Source of the DNA: Pseudomonas reactans
Lineage (GTDB): Bacteria; Pseudomonadota; Gammaproteobacteria; Pseudomonadales; Pseudomonadaceae
Reading direction: 5' to 3'
Assembly: GCF_013385825.1 (NCBI RefSeq)
Contig: NZ_JACAPG010000023.1
Span: 62,001 to 126,000, forward strand
DNA: 64,000 nt
Each line of letters begins with the position of its first letter. Positions within the stretch are counted from its first letter, which is position 1. The notes below the pieces were generated by a model. The model saw only the letters and a program-made list of their open reading frames with translations, did not search any database and was not told the DNA's origin. Below, in pieces: positions 53,678 to 62,519 of this stretch. Position numbers and translations under genes: made by a program.

Positions 53678-54781
53678 TCACTCCCGATGGTCGTGGGTCT
53701 GGGTGATACGGCCTTGTTCCACGTGGAACAAAGCGACTGGCGTTTCCGTCTGCCAGCCTTCCCTCAATAATTCGTGGTCTACACAGGTGATAAACACCTG
53801 GCAGCGTAATTCTTCCAACAAGCGGCATAGCGCGCGGCGGTGTTGCTCGTCGAGTTCCGACGGCAAGTCATCCACCAGATAAATACACTGACCGCGTCGG
53901 GCCTGGCTAACCAGATGGCCCTGGGCGATACGCAGCGCACACACCACCAACTTCTGCTGGCCACGGGACAAGATGTCCGCAGCATTGTGAGCGCCTAATC
54001 TAAGACGCAAATCAGCCCGTTGGGGTCCGGCCTGGGTATGACCAATTTGCTGATCCCGTTGCAAGGACGTCGCGAGCACTGCACTCAGTTCACGTTCTCT
54101 ATCCCAACCACGGTAGTAACTCAGCGTCAGACCCTCGAGATCCAACAACTCACTCAAGGTCTGTTCAAAGACTGGTTTCAAGGCTTTGATATAGGCACGG
54201 CGGTATTCATCTATTTCGTCGCTGGCAAGGCACAGTTCCCGGTCCCAGGCCGCTTGCGAAGCGGCGTCAAGTGTACCATGCCGCAGCCATGAGTTCCGCT
54301 GCCGCAGGGCCTTCTGCAGGCGCTGCCAAGTGGCCATGAAACGCGGTTCCACGTGGAACACTCCCCAATCGAGGAATTGCCTGCGGATTTTTGGCGCACC
54401 TTCCAACAGACGGAAACTGTCGGGGTTGATCAATTGCAGCGGCAGGATCTCGGCCAACTGCGCTGCACTGCGCGCATTTTGCCCGTCAATGCGAATCTGG
54501 AACTCTCCGCCGCGATCACGGGATATCCCCAGGCTGCTGTGCCCACCCTCAGCGAGTTCGACCTGCCCAAACACAGTGCACGCCAATTGCTCGTACTGAA
54601 TCACCGGTAACAAACGAGCACTGCGAAAGGATCGGGCGAGCCCCAGCAGATGAATGGCTTCCAGCACGCTGGTTTTGCCACTGCCGTTGGCGCCGTGGAG
54701 GATATTGATGCGGGGGGAGGGGGAGAAGGTCACCGGGTGCAGATTGCGCACCGCGGTGACCGAGACGCGACTGAGGGACAT
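53678..54781 (-). CDS. recF: DNA replication and repair protein RecF
   Basis: SMC-like ATPase helping RecA load at gapped DNA. 367 residues; Walker A is GANGSGKTS (residues 30-38), the ABC signature is in LSRGQQKLVV and Walker B in YLVDDLPSELD. Twenty bases after dnaN. Confidence 0.97.
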   Translation of the reverse strand: MSLSRVSVTAVRNLHPVTFSPSPRINILHGANGSGKTSVLEAIHLLGLARSFRSARLLPVIQYEQLACTVFGQVELAEGGHSSLGISRDRGGEFQIRIDGQNARSAAQLAEILPLQLINPDSFRLLEGAPKIRRQFLDWGVFHVEPRFMATWQRLQKALRQRNSWLRHGTLDAASQAAWDRELCLASDEIDEYRRAYIKALKPVFEQTLSELLDLEGLTLSYYRGWDRERELSAVLATSLQRDQQIGHTQAGPQRADLRLRLGAHNAADILSRGQQKLVVCALRIAQGHLVSQARRGQCIYLVDDLPSELDEQHRRALCRLLEELRCQVFITCVDHELLREGWQTETPVALFHVEQGRITQTHDHRE

Positions 54782-54801
54782 CTAGCTTCTGCTGAGCATG
54801 A

Positions 54802-55905
54802 TTACAGGCGCATCGGCATGACAACGTAAGCCGAGTCGTCGTTGTCAGATTCCTGCACCAGGGCGCTGCTGTTGGAGTCCGACAGAATCAGGCGAACCTG
54901 TTCGGTGGTCATCACACCCAGTACGTCCAACAGGTAGCTCACGTTGAAGCCGATTTCCAGGGAGCCGCCGTTGTAGTCGACGCCCACTTCTTCTTCCGCT
55001 TCTTCCTGCTCCGGGTTGTTCGCCTGGATTTTCAGCTGACCGTTGGCCAGTTGCAGGCGGATACCACGGTACTTCTCGTTGGAAAGAATCGCGGTACGGC
55101 TGAACGCTTCACGCAGCGCCTGACGATCACCCAGTACCAGCTTGTCGCCACCTTTAGGCAGCACGCGCTCGTAATCCGGGAACTTGCCGTCAACCAGCTT
55201 GGAAGTGAAGGTGAACTCGCCGGTGGTCGCACGAATGTGGTGTTGGCCCAACACGATGCTGACGTTGCCTTCCGGCTCGGTGAGCAGGCGCGCCAGTTCA
55301 AGGATACCTTTGCGCGGTACGATCACCTGGTGGCGGTCTGGCTGACCGATATCGGCGCGCATCGAGCACATGGCCAGACGGTGACCATCGGTGGCCACGG
55401 CGCGAATGATGCCTTCCGACACCTCCAGCAGCATGCCGTTGAGGTAGTAACGCACGTCCTGCTGAGCCATGGCGAAGCTGGTGCGCTCGATCAAGCGACG
55501 CAGTTTGCTCTGCTCCAGGCTGCAGGTCAGCGAGCCAGGGCCTTCTTCCACTGTCGGGAAATCATTGGCCGGCAACGTGGACAGGGTGAAACGGCTGCGG
55601 CCGGCTTTGACCACCAACTTCGCATCATCGACCTTGATGTCGATCAGCGCGTCGTTCGGCAGGCTTTTGCAGATGTCCATAAGCTTGCGCGCCGGTACGG
55701 TGATCTCGCCCGGCTCGGCAGGCTCTTCCAGCTGTACACGACCGACCAGCTCGACTTCCAGGTCAGTACCGGTCAAGGACAATTGCTGGCCTTCGACTAC
55801 CAGCAATACGTTGGAAAGCACCGGCAAGGTCTGTCGGCGCTCGACGACGCCTGCGACCAGTTGCAGGGGTTTCAACAGGGCTTCGCGTTGAATGGTGAAA
55901 TGCAT
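54802..55905 (-). CDS. dnaN: DNA polymerase III sliding clamp (beta)
   Basis: 367-residue beta clamp with three structurally equivalent domains; ends with the canonical YVVMPMRL, part of the hydrophobic pocket that binds clamp-interacting peptides. Thirty-eight bases after dnaA. Confidence 0.98.
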   Translation of the reverse strand: MHFTIQREALLKPLQLVAGVVERRQTLPVLSNVLLVVEGQQLSLTGTDLEVELVGRVQLEEPAEPGEITVPARKLMDICKSLPNDALIDIKVDDAKLVVKAGRSRFTLSTLPANDFPTVEEGPGSLTCSLEQSKLRRLIERTSFAMAQQDVRYYLNGMLLEVSEGIIRAVATDGHRLAMCSMRADIGQPDRHQVIVPRKGILELARLLTEPEGNVSIVLGQHHIRATTGEFTFTSKLVDGKFPDYERVLPKGGDKLVLGDRQALREAFSRTAILSNEKYRGIRLQLANGQLKIQANNPEQEEAEEEVGVDYNGGSLEIGFNVSYLLDVLGVMTTEQVRLILSDSNSSALVQESDNDDSAYVVMPMRL

Positions 55906-55943
55906 GGTCTAGTCCCTTGCCTTAATAAGCTGCGCTGGTGTCA

Positions 55944-57455
55944 TCAAGTGGTCAGTGTACGCAGCAGGTTCTTGTAGTCCTCGCGAATATCCGCGTCGGA
56001 TTCCTTAAGTTCATTGATCTTGCGGCACGCGTGCAAGACCGTAGTGTGGTCGCGTCCGCCAAACACATCACCGATTTCCGGCAGGCTGTGGTTGGTCAGC
56101 TCTTTGGAGAGTGCCATGGCCACCTGCCGAGGACGTGCCACCGAGCGCGAACGGCGCTTGGACAGCAGGTCGGAAATCTTGATCTTGTAGTACTCGGCCA
56201 CGGTGCGCTGGATGTTATCCACACTCACCAATTTGTCCTGCAGTGCCAGCAAGTCCTTCAGGGATTCGCGAATCAGCTCGATGGTGATATCGCGGCCCAT
56301 GAAGTGAGAGTGCGCGATGACCCGCTTGAGTGCGCCTTCCAGCTCACGCACGTTGGAGCGGATACGCTGGGCGATGAAGAACGCTGCGTCGTGCGGCAAA
56401 TCGACTTTGGCCTGGTCGGCCTTTTTCATCAGGATCGCAACGCGGGTTTCCAGCTCCGGCGGCTCTACCGCAACGGTCAGGCCCCAGCCGAAGCGTGATT
56501 TCAGACGTTCTTCCAGGCCTTCGATTTCTTTCGGATAACGGTCGCTGGTCAAGATGACCTGTTGGCCACCTTCGAGCAGGGCGTTGAAGGTGTGGAAGAA
56601 CTCTTCCTGGGAACGCTCTTTGCGGGCAAAGAACTGAATATCATCGATCAGCAACGCATCAACCGAACGATAGAACCGTTTGAACTCGTTGATGGCGTTG
56701 AGCTGCAAGGCCTTGACCATGTCAGCCACGAAGCGCTCCGAGTGCAGGTACACGACCTTGGCATTCGGGTTCTTCTTTAATAGGTGGTTACCCACAGCGT
56801 GCATCAAGTGGGTCTTACCCAAGCCAACGCCGCCATAAAGGAAGAGCGGGTTGTAACCGTGCTTGGGGTTATCGGCTACCTGCCAAGCGGCTGCACGAGC
56901 CAGTTGGTTGGATTTACCTTCAACGAAGTTCTCGAAGGTGAACGTACGGTTCAGGTAGCTGGTGTGCTTGAGCGCGCCTTCGACCTGCACGGTGCGCTGT
57001 TCGGCACGGACCGGGGCTTGCTGGGAGGCTGCGCCTGCCATCGGGTCGAAGCTGTCGCGGGACGGCTCTTCACTCTCTGCTGCGTTTTTTTGCGCAGATG
57101 CTTTGGAGGGTGCAGGCGCCGGCGCACTGACAGCAGGTGCCGCCGCCGCCTGGGCTTGCGACGCAGCCGCGGCCAGTGGCGCATTCGGTGCAGCGCGAGG
57201 CGCCGAGCTACGTTTGCTGCCTATTAATAAGGAGAGCACGGGCGCAAGGCCGTTGCCATGTTCATCGAGCAATTCGAGAACGCGGCTCAGGTACTTCTCG
57301 TTGACCCAGTCGAGAACAAAACGATTGGGCGCGTAGACACGCAACTCGTCGCCTTCGGCTTCGACCTGTAGCGGACGGATCCAGGTGTTGAATTGCTGGG
57401 CAGGCAGCTCTTCGCGCAAAAGCTCCACGCACTGCTGCCAAAGTTCCACTGACAC
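55944..57455 (-). CDS. dnaA: Chromosomal replication initiator DnaA
   Basis: 503 residues from GTG 57455. Domain I at residues 1-80; domain II is a long Ala/Pro/Ser-rich linker (~85-165); domain III is the AAA+ ATPase with Walker A GGVGLGKTH, Walker B LLIDDIQFF and arginine finger region; domain IV binds DNA through the signature GGRDHTTVLHACRKI. Transcribed away from oriC, which lies directly upstream with several DnaA boxes able to give autoregulation. Confidence 0.98.
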   Translation of the reverse strand: MSVELWQQCVELLREELPAQQFNTWIRPLQVEAEGDELRVYAPNRFVLDWVNEKYLSRVLELLDEHGNGLAPVLSLLIGSKRSSAPRAAPNAPLAAAASQAQAAAAPAVSAPAPAPSKASAQKNAAESEEPSRDSFDPMAGAASQQAPVRAEQRTVQVEGALKHTSYLNRTFTFENFVEGKSNQLARAAAWQVADNPKHGYNPLFLYGGVGLGKTHLMHAVGNHLLKKNPNAKVVYLHSERFVADMVKALQLNAINEFKRFYRSVDALLIDDIQFFARKERSQEEFFHTFNALLEGGQQVILTSDRYPKEIEGLEERLKSRFGWGLTVAVEPPELETRVAILMKKADQAKVDLPHDAAFFIAQRIRSNVRELEGALKRVIAHSHFMGRDITIELIRESLKDLLALQDKLVSVDNIQRTVAEYYKIKISDLLSKRRSRSVARPRQVAMALSKELTNHSLPEIGDVFGGRDHTTVLHACRKINELKESDADIREDYKNLLRTLTT

Positions 57456-58039
57456 GGATATCCCCTAAGTTGAAAGCCGGTGAGGCAAAAACAGCCGCCA
57501 TTGTAGCGGCGAGCCGCCCACTTATCCACATGTAGCTTGATCACAGGCCGGCCAAAATCAACGTCTTAACGGTAATAAAGGCGACCAATGGTCTGTGCAT
57601 AAGCTCTGTGGATAAGCCTACCTAAGGTCGTTGTACAAGTGGGGTCGAAAGTCTGTGGGTAACTGGCCTGTGGATAACAACCCATTCCACACACAGCTTA
57701 TCCGGTAGTGCAGCACAGGCAGAGCACCGTTTCTCCCCCGTGTTGTCATTCTCTGTACATCAGGTGGAATATGGCCTCAAGGTAGTTATCCACAGAGAAA
57801 GTCCTGCCTAGCTTTTATAAGCTTTACAGAAAAGCTTTAAATAACTTCCTTCTTTATTTTTATATCTATGCCCTGACCTTGGAAAGCCGAGCGGACAGAA
57901 AAGGCAGATGGGCGGTAGATATCTAATTAAAGGAAAAGCTGGTTGGAAATTGACCTAGAGGCTTGCTTTCTCTAGAATCGCCGGTCTCTTAAAACGGGGG
58001 CCATTCCGGCCCGTTGTGGACGAACCAGGTAACAACGCC
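57456..58039. other. Chromosomal origin of replication oriC (dnaA-rpmH)
   Basis: 584 bases with at least four exact-consensus DnaA boxes (TTATNCACA): 57522-57530 and 57786-57794 forward, 57607-57615 and 57669-57677 reverse, plus TGTGCATAA at 57594-57602 and the near match TGTGGGTAA at 57654-57662. An AT-rich block at about 57811-57875 is the probable unwinding element, between the boxes and rpmH. The position between dnaA and rpmH is the established Pseudomonas oriC site. Confidence 0.93.
57950..57978 (+). promoter_or_regulatory. Sigma-70 promoter of rpmH
   Basis: TTGACC (57950-57955) and TAGAAT (57973-57978) are separated by 17 bases, with the expected start about 55 bases before the rpmH ATG. 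Close to the consensus, as expected for a ribosomal protein gene. Confidence 0.8.
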
Positions 58040-58174
58040 ATGAAACGTACTTTCCAACCAAGCACCATCAAACGCGCCCGTACCCACGGCTTCCGTGCTC
58101 GCATGGCCACCAAGAACGGCCGTGCTGTCCTGTCGCGTCGCCGCGCCAAAGGTCGTGCGCGTCTGGCAGTTTGA
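58040..58174 (+). CDS. rpmH: 50S ribosomal protein L34
   Basis: 44-residue, very basic ribosomal protein: it begins MKRTFQPSTIKRARTHGFRA and ends RRRAKGRARLAV, an essentially canonical L34. Too short for many ORF callers. First gene of the rpmH-rnpA-yidD-yidC unit, with rnpA starting 13 bases later. Confidence 0.98.
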   Translation: MKRTFQPSTIKRARTHGFRARMATKNGRAVLSRRRAKGRARLAV

Positions 58175-58187
58175 TAATCCGGTACTG

Positions 58188-58595
58188 GTGGTGAGTCAGG
58201 ACTTCAGTCGGGAAAAGCGTCTGCTAACCCCCCGGCATTTCAAGGCAGTCTTTGACTCCCCCACCGGCAAGGTTCCGGGGAAAAATCTCCTGCTCCTTGC
58301 GCGTAACAACGATCTTGATCACCCCCGTCTCGGGTTGGTGATCGGCAAGAAGAGCGTAAAGCTCTCCGTTGAGCGCAATCGCCTCAAGCGTCTGATGCGC
58401 GAATCGTTTCGCCTCCACCAGGACACTCTGGTTGGTTGGGATATTGTTATCGTCGCGCGCAAAGGCTTGGGTGATGTAGAAAACCCCGAATTGATTCAGC
58501 ATTTCGGCAAGCTCTGGAAACGTCTGGCGCGTACCAACAAACCAGCTCCAGTAGCCAACACCGAAACTGTAGGGGTAGACAGTACCGATGCGTAA
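58188..58595 (+). CDS. rnpA: Ribonuclease P protein component
   Basis: Protein subunit of RNase P, which matures tRNA 5' ends. 135 residues from GTG 58188 (MVSQDFSREKRLL); GTG 58191 is the alternative. The signature RNRLKRLMRESFR is present, with the conserved LVIGKKSVKLSVE before it. Overlaps yidD by eight bases. Confidence 0.95.
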   Translation: MVSQDFSREKRLLTPRHFKAVFDSPTGKVPGKNLLLLARNNDLDHPRLGLVIGKKSVKLSVERNRLKRLMRESFRLHQDTLVGWDIVIVARKGLGDVENPELIQHFGKLWKRLARTNKPAPVANTETVGVDSTDA

Positions 58596-58833
58596 ACTGG
58601 CCCTCGTTCCGATCCAGTTTTATCGCTATGCCATTAGTCCTCTGATGGCCAACCACTGTCGTTTCTACCCCAGTTGTTCCTGCTACGCGTTAGAGGCCAT
58701 AGAAAATCATGGTCTTCTGCGCGGTGGCTGGCTGACCTTTCGTCGTTTAGGTCGCTGTCATCCGTGGAATCCCGGTGGTTATGACCCGGTTCCGCCTATC
58801 CCTACCTCCCGTTCTTCTTCGATGGCCGAGTAA
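58588..58833 (+). CDS. yidD: Membrane protein insertion efficiency factor YidD
   Basis: 81 residues with the family core FYRYAISPLMANHCRFYPSCSCYALEAIENHG and GRCHPWNPGGYDPVP. Conserved cysteines lie in CRFYPSCSCY. An amphipathic helix is expected to bind the inner membrane. Overlaps rnpA and precedes yidC by two bases. Confidence 0.95.
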   Translation: MRKLALVPIQFYRYAISPLMANHCRFYPSCSCYALEAIENHGLLRGGWLTFRRLGRCHPWNPGGYDPVPPIPTSRSSSMAE

Positions 58834-58835
58834 TC

Positions 58836-60518
58836 ATGGATATTAAACGCACGATCCTGATCGTCGCCCTGGCAATCGTGTCCTACGTCATGGTTCTTAA
58901 CTGGAACCAGGACTACGGCCAGGCTGCCCTGCCGACTCAGAATGTTGCTACCAATCAGGCTGCGCCGGCTATTCCGGACACCCCGCTGGGTAACAATGCG
59001 TCCGCGAGTGCCGATGTTCCCAGCGCGAATGGCGAGACAAGCGCCCCTTTAGAAACGCCAGTGATCACCAATAAAGACCTCATCCATGTCAAAACGGATG
59101 TGCTCGACCTGGCTATCGACCCACAAGGTGGTGATATCGCGCAGTTGAAACTGCCGCTGTATCCACGTCGCCAAGACCATCCGGATGTTCCGTTCCAACT
59201 GTTCGATAACGGTGGTGAACGTACTTATCTGGCGCAAAGTGGCCTGACCGGCACCAATGGTCCGGATGCTCGTGCTACCGGTCGTCCGGTTTATTCGACC
59301 GAACAGAAGACTTATCAACTGGCCGATGGCCAGAACCAGTTGAACGTTGACCTCAAATTCAGCCTCGACGGCGTCAACTACATCAAGCGTTTCAGCTTTA
59401 CCCGTGGTCTGTACGACTTGAAGGTCACTTACCTGATCGACAACGAAAGCGACAAACCATGGAGCGGCAACCTGTTTGCCCAGCTCAAGCGTGATGCCAG
59501 TTCCGATCCTTCTTCCAGCACTGCCACCGGCACCGCGACTTACCTGGGCGCCGCCCTGTGGACAAGTAACGAGCCGTACAAAAAAGTGTCGATGAAAGAT
59601 ATCGACAAGGGCTCGCTGAAAGAAACCGTCCAAGGTGGCTGGGTTGCCTGGCTGCAACACTACTTTGTGACCGCCTGGATCCCGAGCAAGGGTGACGCGA
59701 ACCTGGTTCAAACCCGCAAGGACAGCCAAGGCAACTACATCATTGGCTTCACTGGCCCGGCGTTGACCGTCGCACCAGGTGCCAAGGCTGAAACCAGCGC
59801 CACCCTGTACGCCGGCCCGAAAAGCCAGGCTGTGCTGAAAGAGTTGTCCCCAGGTCTGGAACTGACTGTGGATTACGGCTTCCTGTGGTTCATCGCCCAG
59901 CCGATTTTCTGGTTGCTGCAACATATCCACAGCATTGTGGGTAACTGGGGCTTCTCGATCATCTTCCTGACCATGCTGATCAAGGGGATCTTTTTCCCTC
60001 TGTCGGCAGCCAGCTACAAGTCGATGGCGCGCATGCGTGCCGTGGCCCCGAAACTGGCGGCGCTGAAAGAGCAACATGGCGATGACCGGCAGAAAATGTC
60101 GCAGGCCATGATGGAGCTGTACAAGAAAGAGAAGATCAACCCGCTGGGTGGATGCTTGCCGATTCTGGTGCAGATGCCGGTATTCCTGTCGCTGTACTGG
60201 GTACTCCTGGAAAGCGTGGAAATGCGCCAGGCACCGTTCATGCTGTGGATAACTGACCTGTCGATCAAAGACCCGTTCTTTATCCTGCCGATCATCATGG
60301 GCGCGACCATGTTCATCCAGCAGCGTTTGAACCCGACTCCGCCGGATCCGATGCAGGCCAAGGTAATGAAAATGATGCCAATCATCTTCACCTTCTTCTT
60401 CCTGTGGTTCCCTGCTGGTCTGGTGCTGTACTGGGTGGTCAACAACGTATTGTCGATCTCTCAACAGTGGTACATCACACGTAAAATCGAAGCGGCTACC
60501 GCAAAAGCCTCTGCGTAA
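58836..60518 (+). CDS. yidC: Membrane protein insertase YidC
   Basis: 560 residues. N-terminal membrane anchor (residues 5-22), a large periplasmic beta domain (~60-340), then five C-terminal membrane segments including the hydrophilic-groove region (FLTMLIKGIFFPLSAASYKSMARMRAVAPKLAALKEQHGDDRQKMSQ). Inserts and folds inner-membrane proteins alone or with SecYEG. Ends the rpmH-yidC unit. Confidence 0.98.
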   Translation: MDIKRTILIVALAIVSYVMVLNWNQDYGQAALPTQNVATNQAAPAIPDTPLGNNASASADVPSANGETSAPLETPVITNKDLIHVKTDVLDLAIDPQGGDIAQLKLPLYPRRQDHPDVPFQLFDNGGERTYLAQSGLTGTNGPDARATGRPVYSTEQKTYQLADGQNQLNVDLKFSLDGVNYIKRFSFTRGLYDLKVTYLIDNESDKPWSGNLFAQLKRDASSDPSSSTATGTATYLGAALWTSNEPYKKVSMKDIDKGSLKETVQGGWVAWLQHYFVTAWIPSKGDANLVQTRKDSQGNYIIGFTGPALTVAPGAKAETSATLYAGPKSQAVLKELSPGLELTVDYGFLWFIAQPIFWLLQHIHSIVGNWGFSIIFLTMLIKGIFFPLSAASYKSMARMRAVAPKLAALKEQHGDDRQKMSQAMMELYKKEKINPLGGCLPILVQMPVFLSLYWVLLESVEMRQAPFMLWITDLSIKDPFFILPIIMGATMFIQQRLNPTPPDPMQAKVMKMMPIIFTFFFLWFPAGLVLYWVVNNVLSISQQWYITRKIEAATAKASA

Positions 60519-60525
60519 TTTACTC

Positions 60526-60534
60526 TGTGGATAA
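60526..60534 (-). other. DnaA box between yidC and mnmE
   Basis: An exact TGTGGATAA sits eight bases after the yidC stop. A second copy is inside yidC (60244-60252). Isolated boxes near the origin may titrate DnaA. Confidence 0.6.
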
Positions 60535-60543
60535 CCACTCAAG

Positions 60544-60566
60544 ACGCCCCCTAGTGGGGCGTTTTG
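60544..60566 (+). terminator. Terminator after yidC
   Basis: Stem ACGCCCC/GGGGCGT with a five-base loop followed by TTT, between yidC and mnmE. Confidence 0.75.
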
Positions 60567-60597
60567 CTTTCCGTCCCTTTAGTTCTGGAACCTGCTG

Positions 60598-61968
60598 ATG
60601 AGCGCTCCTCGTGAAACCATCGCTGCTGTCGCTACCGCTCAAGGTCGCGGCGGTGTCGGTATCGTTCGTATCTCCGGACCGCTCGCCGGTAAGGCGGCCG
60701 AGGCTATCAGCGGCCGCGAGTTGAAGCCGCGATATGCCCATTACGGACCCTTCCTCGATGCCGACAAAAGTGTGTTGGATGAGGGGCTGGCGATTTACTT
60801 CCCGGGGCCAAACTCATTCACCGGTGAAGATGTCCTGGAATTGCAGGGACACGGCGGCCCGGTTGTATTGGATATGTTGCTGCAGCGCTGCCTCCAATTG
60901 GGCTGTCGCTTGGCGCGGCCAGGAGAATTCAGTGAGCGCGCCTTTCTGAACGACAAACTTGACCTGGCCCAGGCCGAAGCCATCGCTGACTTGATCGAAG
61001 CCAGCTCTGCACAGGCGGCACGCAATGCACTGCGCTCACTGCAGGGCGCATTTTCCCTGCGTGTGCATAACTTGACCGAGCAGTTGATTAGCCTGCGTAT
61101 CTACGTCGAGGCGGCGATTGATTTCCCGGAGGAAGAAATCGACTTTCTCGCCGATGGCCACGTCTTGGCGATGCTGGATAAAGTGCGCGATGAGTTATCC
61201 ACAGTACTGCGTGAGGCCGGGCAGGGTGCTTTGTTGCGCGATGGCATGACCGTGGTGATTGCCGGTCGGCCCAATGCCGGCAAATCCAGCCTGCTCAATG
61301 CTCTGGCGGGGCGCGAAGCGGCGATCGTTACTGAGATTGCCGGTACGACCCGGGATATCTTGCGTGAACATATCCACATCGATGGCATGCCCCTGCACGT
61401 GGTCGACACCGCCGGCTTGCGTGATACCGATGACCAGGTGGAAAAGATTGGCGTGGAACGTGCGCTCAAAGCCATCGGCGAAGCGGATCGAGTGCTTTTG
61501 GTGGTCGATGCCACCGCGCCCGAGGCTGTGGATCCTTTTGCACTGTGGCCGGAATTCCTCGAGCAACGGCCGGACCCCGCCAAAGTCACCTTGATCCGTA
61601 ACAAGGCCGACCTGACCGGGGAAGCCATTGCCATGGAAACCAGTACGGATGGCCATGTCACCATCAGCCTGAGCGCTAAAGCAGCGGGGGATGGCCTGGA
61701 ACTGCTGCGCGAGCACCTTAAGGCCTGCATGGGCTACGAGCAGACCTCAGAAAGCAGCTTCAGTGCGCGCCGCAGGCATCTGGAGGCGTTGCGTCATGCG
61801 AGCGCAGCGTTGGAGCACGGCCGGGCACAGCTGACCTTGGCGGGCGCAGGGGAGCTGCTGGCTGAAGATTTACGTCAGGCGCAGCAGCTATTGGGTGAAA
61901 TCACCGGTGCATTCAGCTCCGACGATTTACTGGGGCGGATCTTTTCCAGCTTCTGCATCGGTAAATAA
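60598..61968 (+). CDS. mnmE: tRNA-5-carboxymethylaminomethyl-2-thiouridine GTPase MnmE
   Basis: With MnmG it installs the cmnm5 group on U34 of certain tRNAs. 456 residues: N-terminal formyl-THF-binding domain (1-118), helical domain, a GTPase domain (~215-380) with GRPNAGKSSLLN, DTAGLRDT and NKAD, and the C-terminal redox motif FCIGK with the essential cysteine. Followed by a hairpin terminator. Confidence 0.98.
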   Translation: MSAPRETIAAVATAQGRGGVGIVRISGPLAGKAAEAISGRELKPRYAHYGPFLDADKSVLDEGLAIYFPGPNSFTGEDVLELQGHGGPVVLDMLLQRCLQLGCRLARPGEFSERAFLNDKLDLAQAEAIADLIEASSAQAARNALRSLQGAFSLRVHNLTEQLISLRIYVEAAIDFPEEEIDFLADGHVLAMLDKVRDELSTVLREAGQGALLRDGMTVVIAGRPNAGKSSLLNALAGREAAIVTEIAGTTRDILREHIHIDGMPLHVVDTAGLRDTDDQVEKIGVERALKAIGEADRVLLVVDATAPEAVDPFALWPEFLEQRPDPAKVTLIRNKADLTGEAIAMETSTDGHVTISLSAKAAGDGLELLREHLKACMGYEQTSESSFSARRRHLEALRHASAALEHGRAQLTLAGAGELLAEDLRQAQQLLGEITGAFSSDDLLGRIFSSFCIGK

Positions 61969-61981
61969 CCCCTCGTTTCCC

Positions 61982-62008
61982 ATAGACAGGCCATTCGCGC
62001 CTGTCTAT
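61982..62008 (+). terminator. Terminator after mnmE
   Basis: Ten-base stem ATAGACAGGC/GCCTGTCTAT with a seven-base loop, followed by TTT. Located 14 bases after the mnmE stop. Confidence 0.72.
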
Positions 62009-62519
62009 TTCGCCCACTTCAGGGCATTCCAAGCCATTTTTTGAATGACCACCCAAGTTGTGGCGGCTTTTGCGTGGGCGTTATTTGGTCGTGTTGGCAC
62101 TTTTCTGTGGATTAAGCCCTGTGAATAACCGCCTCTGTGCCCAGTTGATAACAGGGCCTGAAACCTGAGTAAAAACCCGCCTGTGGATAAGCGCCTGTTT
62201 AATCCACAGGCTTAAAGCACTTATCCAAGCCCCTCATTGGCACATGACCACAGACTTTTTAATCGCTGTACACAAGGTAAACAAAGGCCTGTAGAGATCT
62301 ATCCACAGAAAGGTAGCTACATAGAAATAAACATAAAAACAAAGATCTAGTAAATTTCTCTCTTTTAATTTCTATTGTCTGTGATTCATCCACAGCTGGT
62401 TAAATTTTGTGCAAAGGGTTCTTTAGGAAGGGCTAAGTCCCTATACTTGCCGCCAAAGCTCTAAAACTCTTTCAACAGACAATTCCTGATTACCTACATA
62501 AGCAGGCACGAGGTGCGTG
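62009..62519. other. Second DnaA-box cluster upstream of mnmG
   Basis: About 510 bases without a gene. One exact DnaA box (TGTGGATAA, 62182-62190) and several near matches are present: 62106-62114 TGTGGATTA, 62120-62128 TGTGAATAA, 62299-62307 CTATCCACA, 62396-62404 TCATCCACA. An AT-rich tract spans about 62310-62390. Pseudomonas chromosomes have been reported to yield two autonomously replicating segments in the oriC region, one near gidA (mnmG), which this may match. A -10-like TATACT at 62442-62447 could belong to the mnmG promoter. Confidence 0.7.

Noticed and set aside
51238..53706. An 822-codon plus-strand frame opposite gyrB
   Set aside because: It is the mirror frame of a GC-rich gene with no family resemblance; gyrB on the minus strand explains the region fully. 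The same holds for long antisense frames opposite dgoD, betC, yidC, glyS and trpB.
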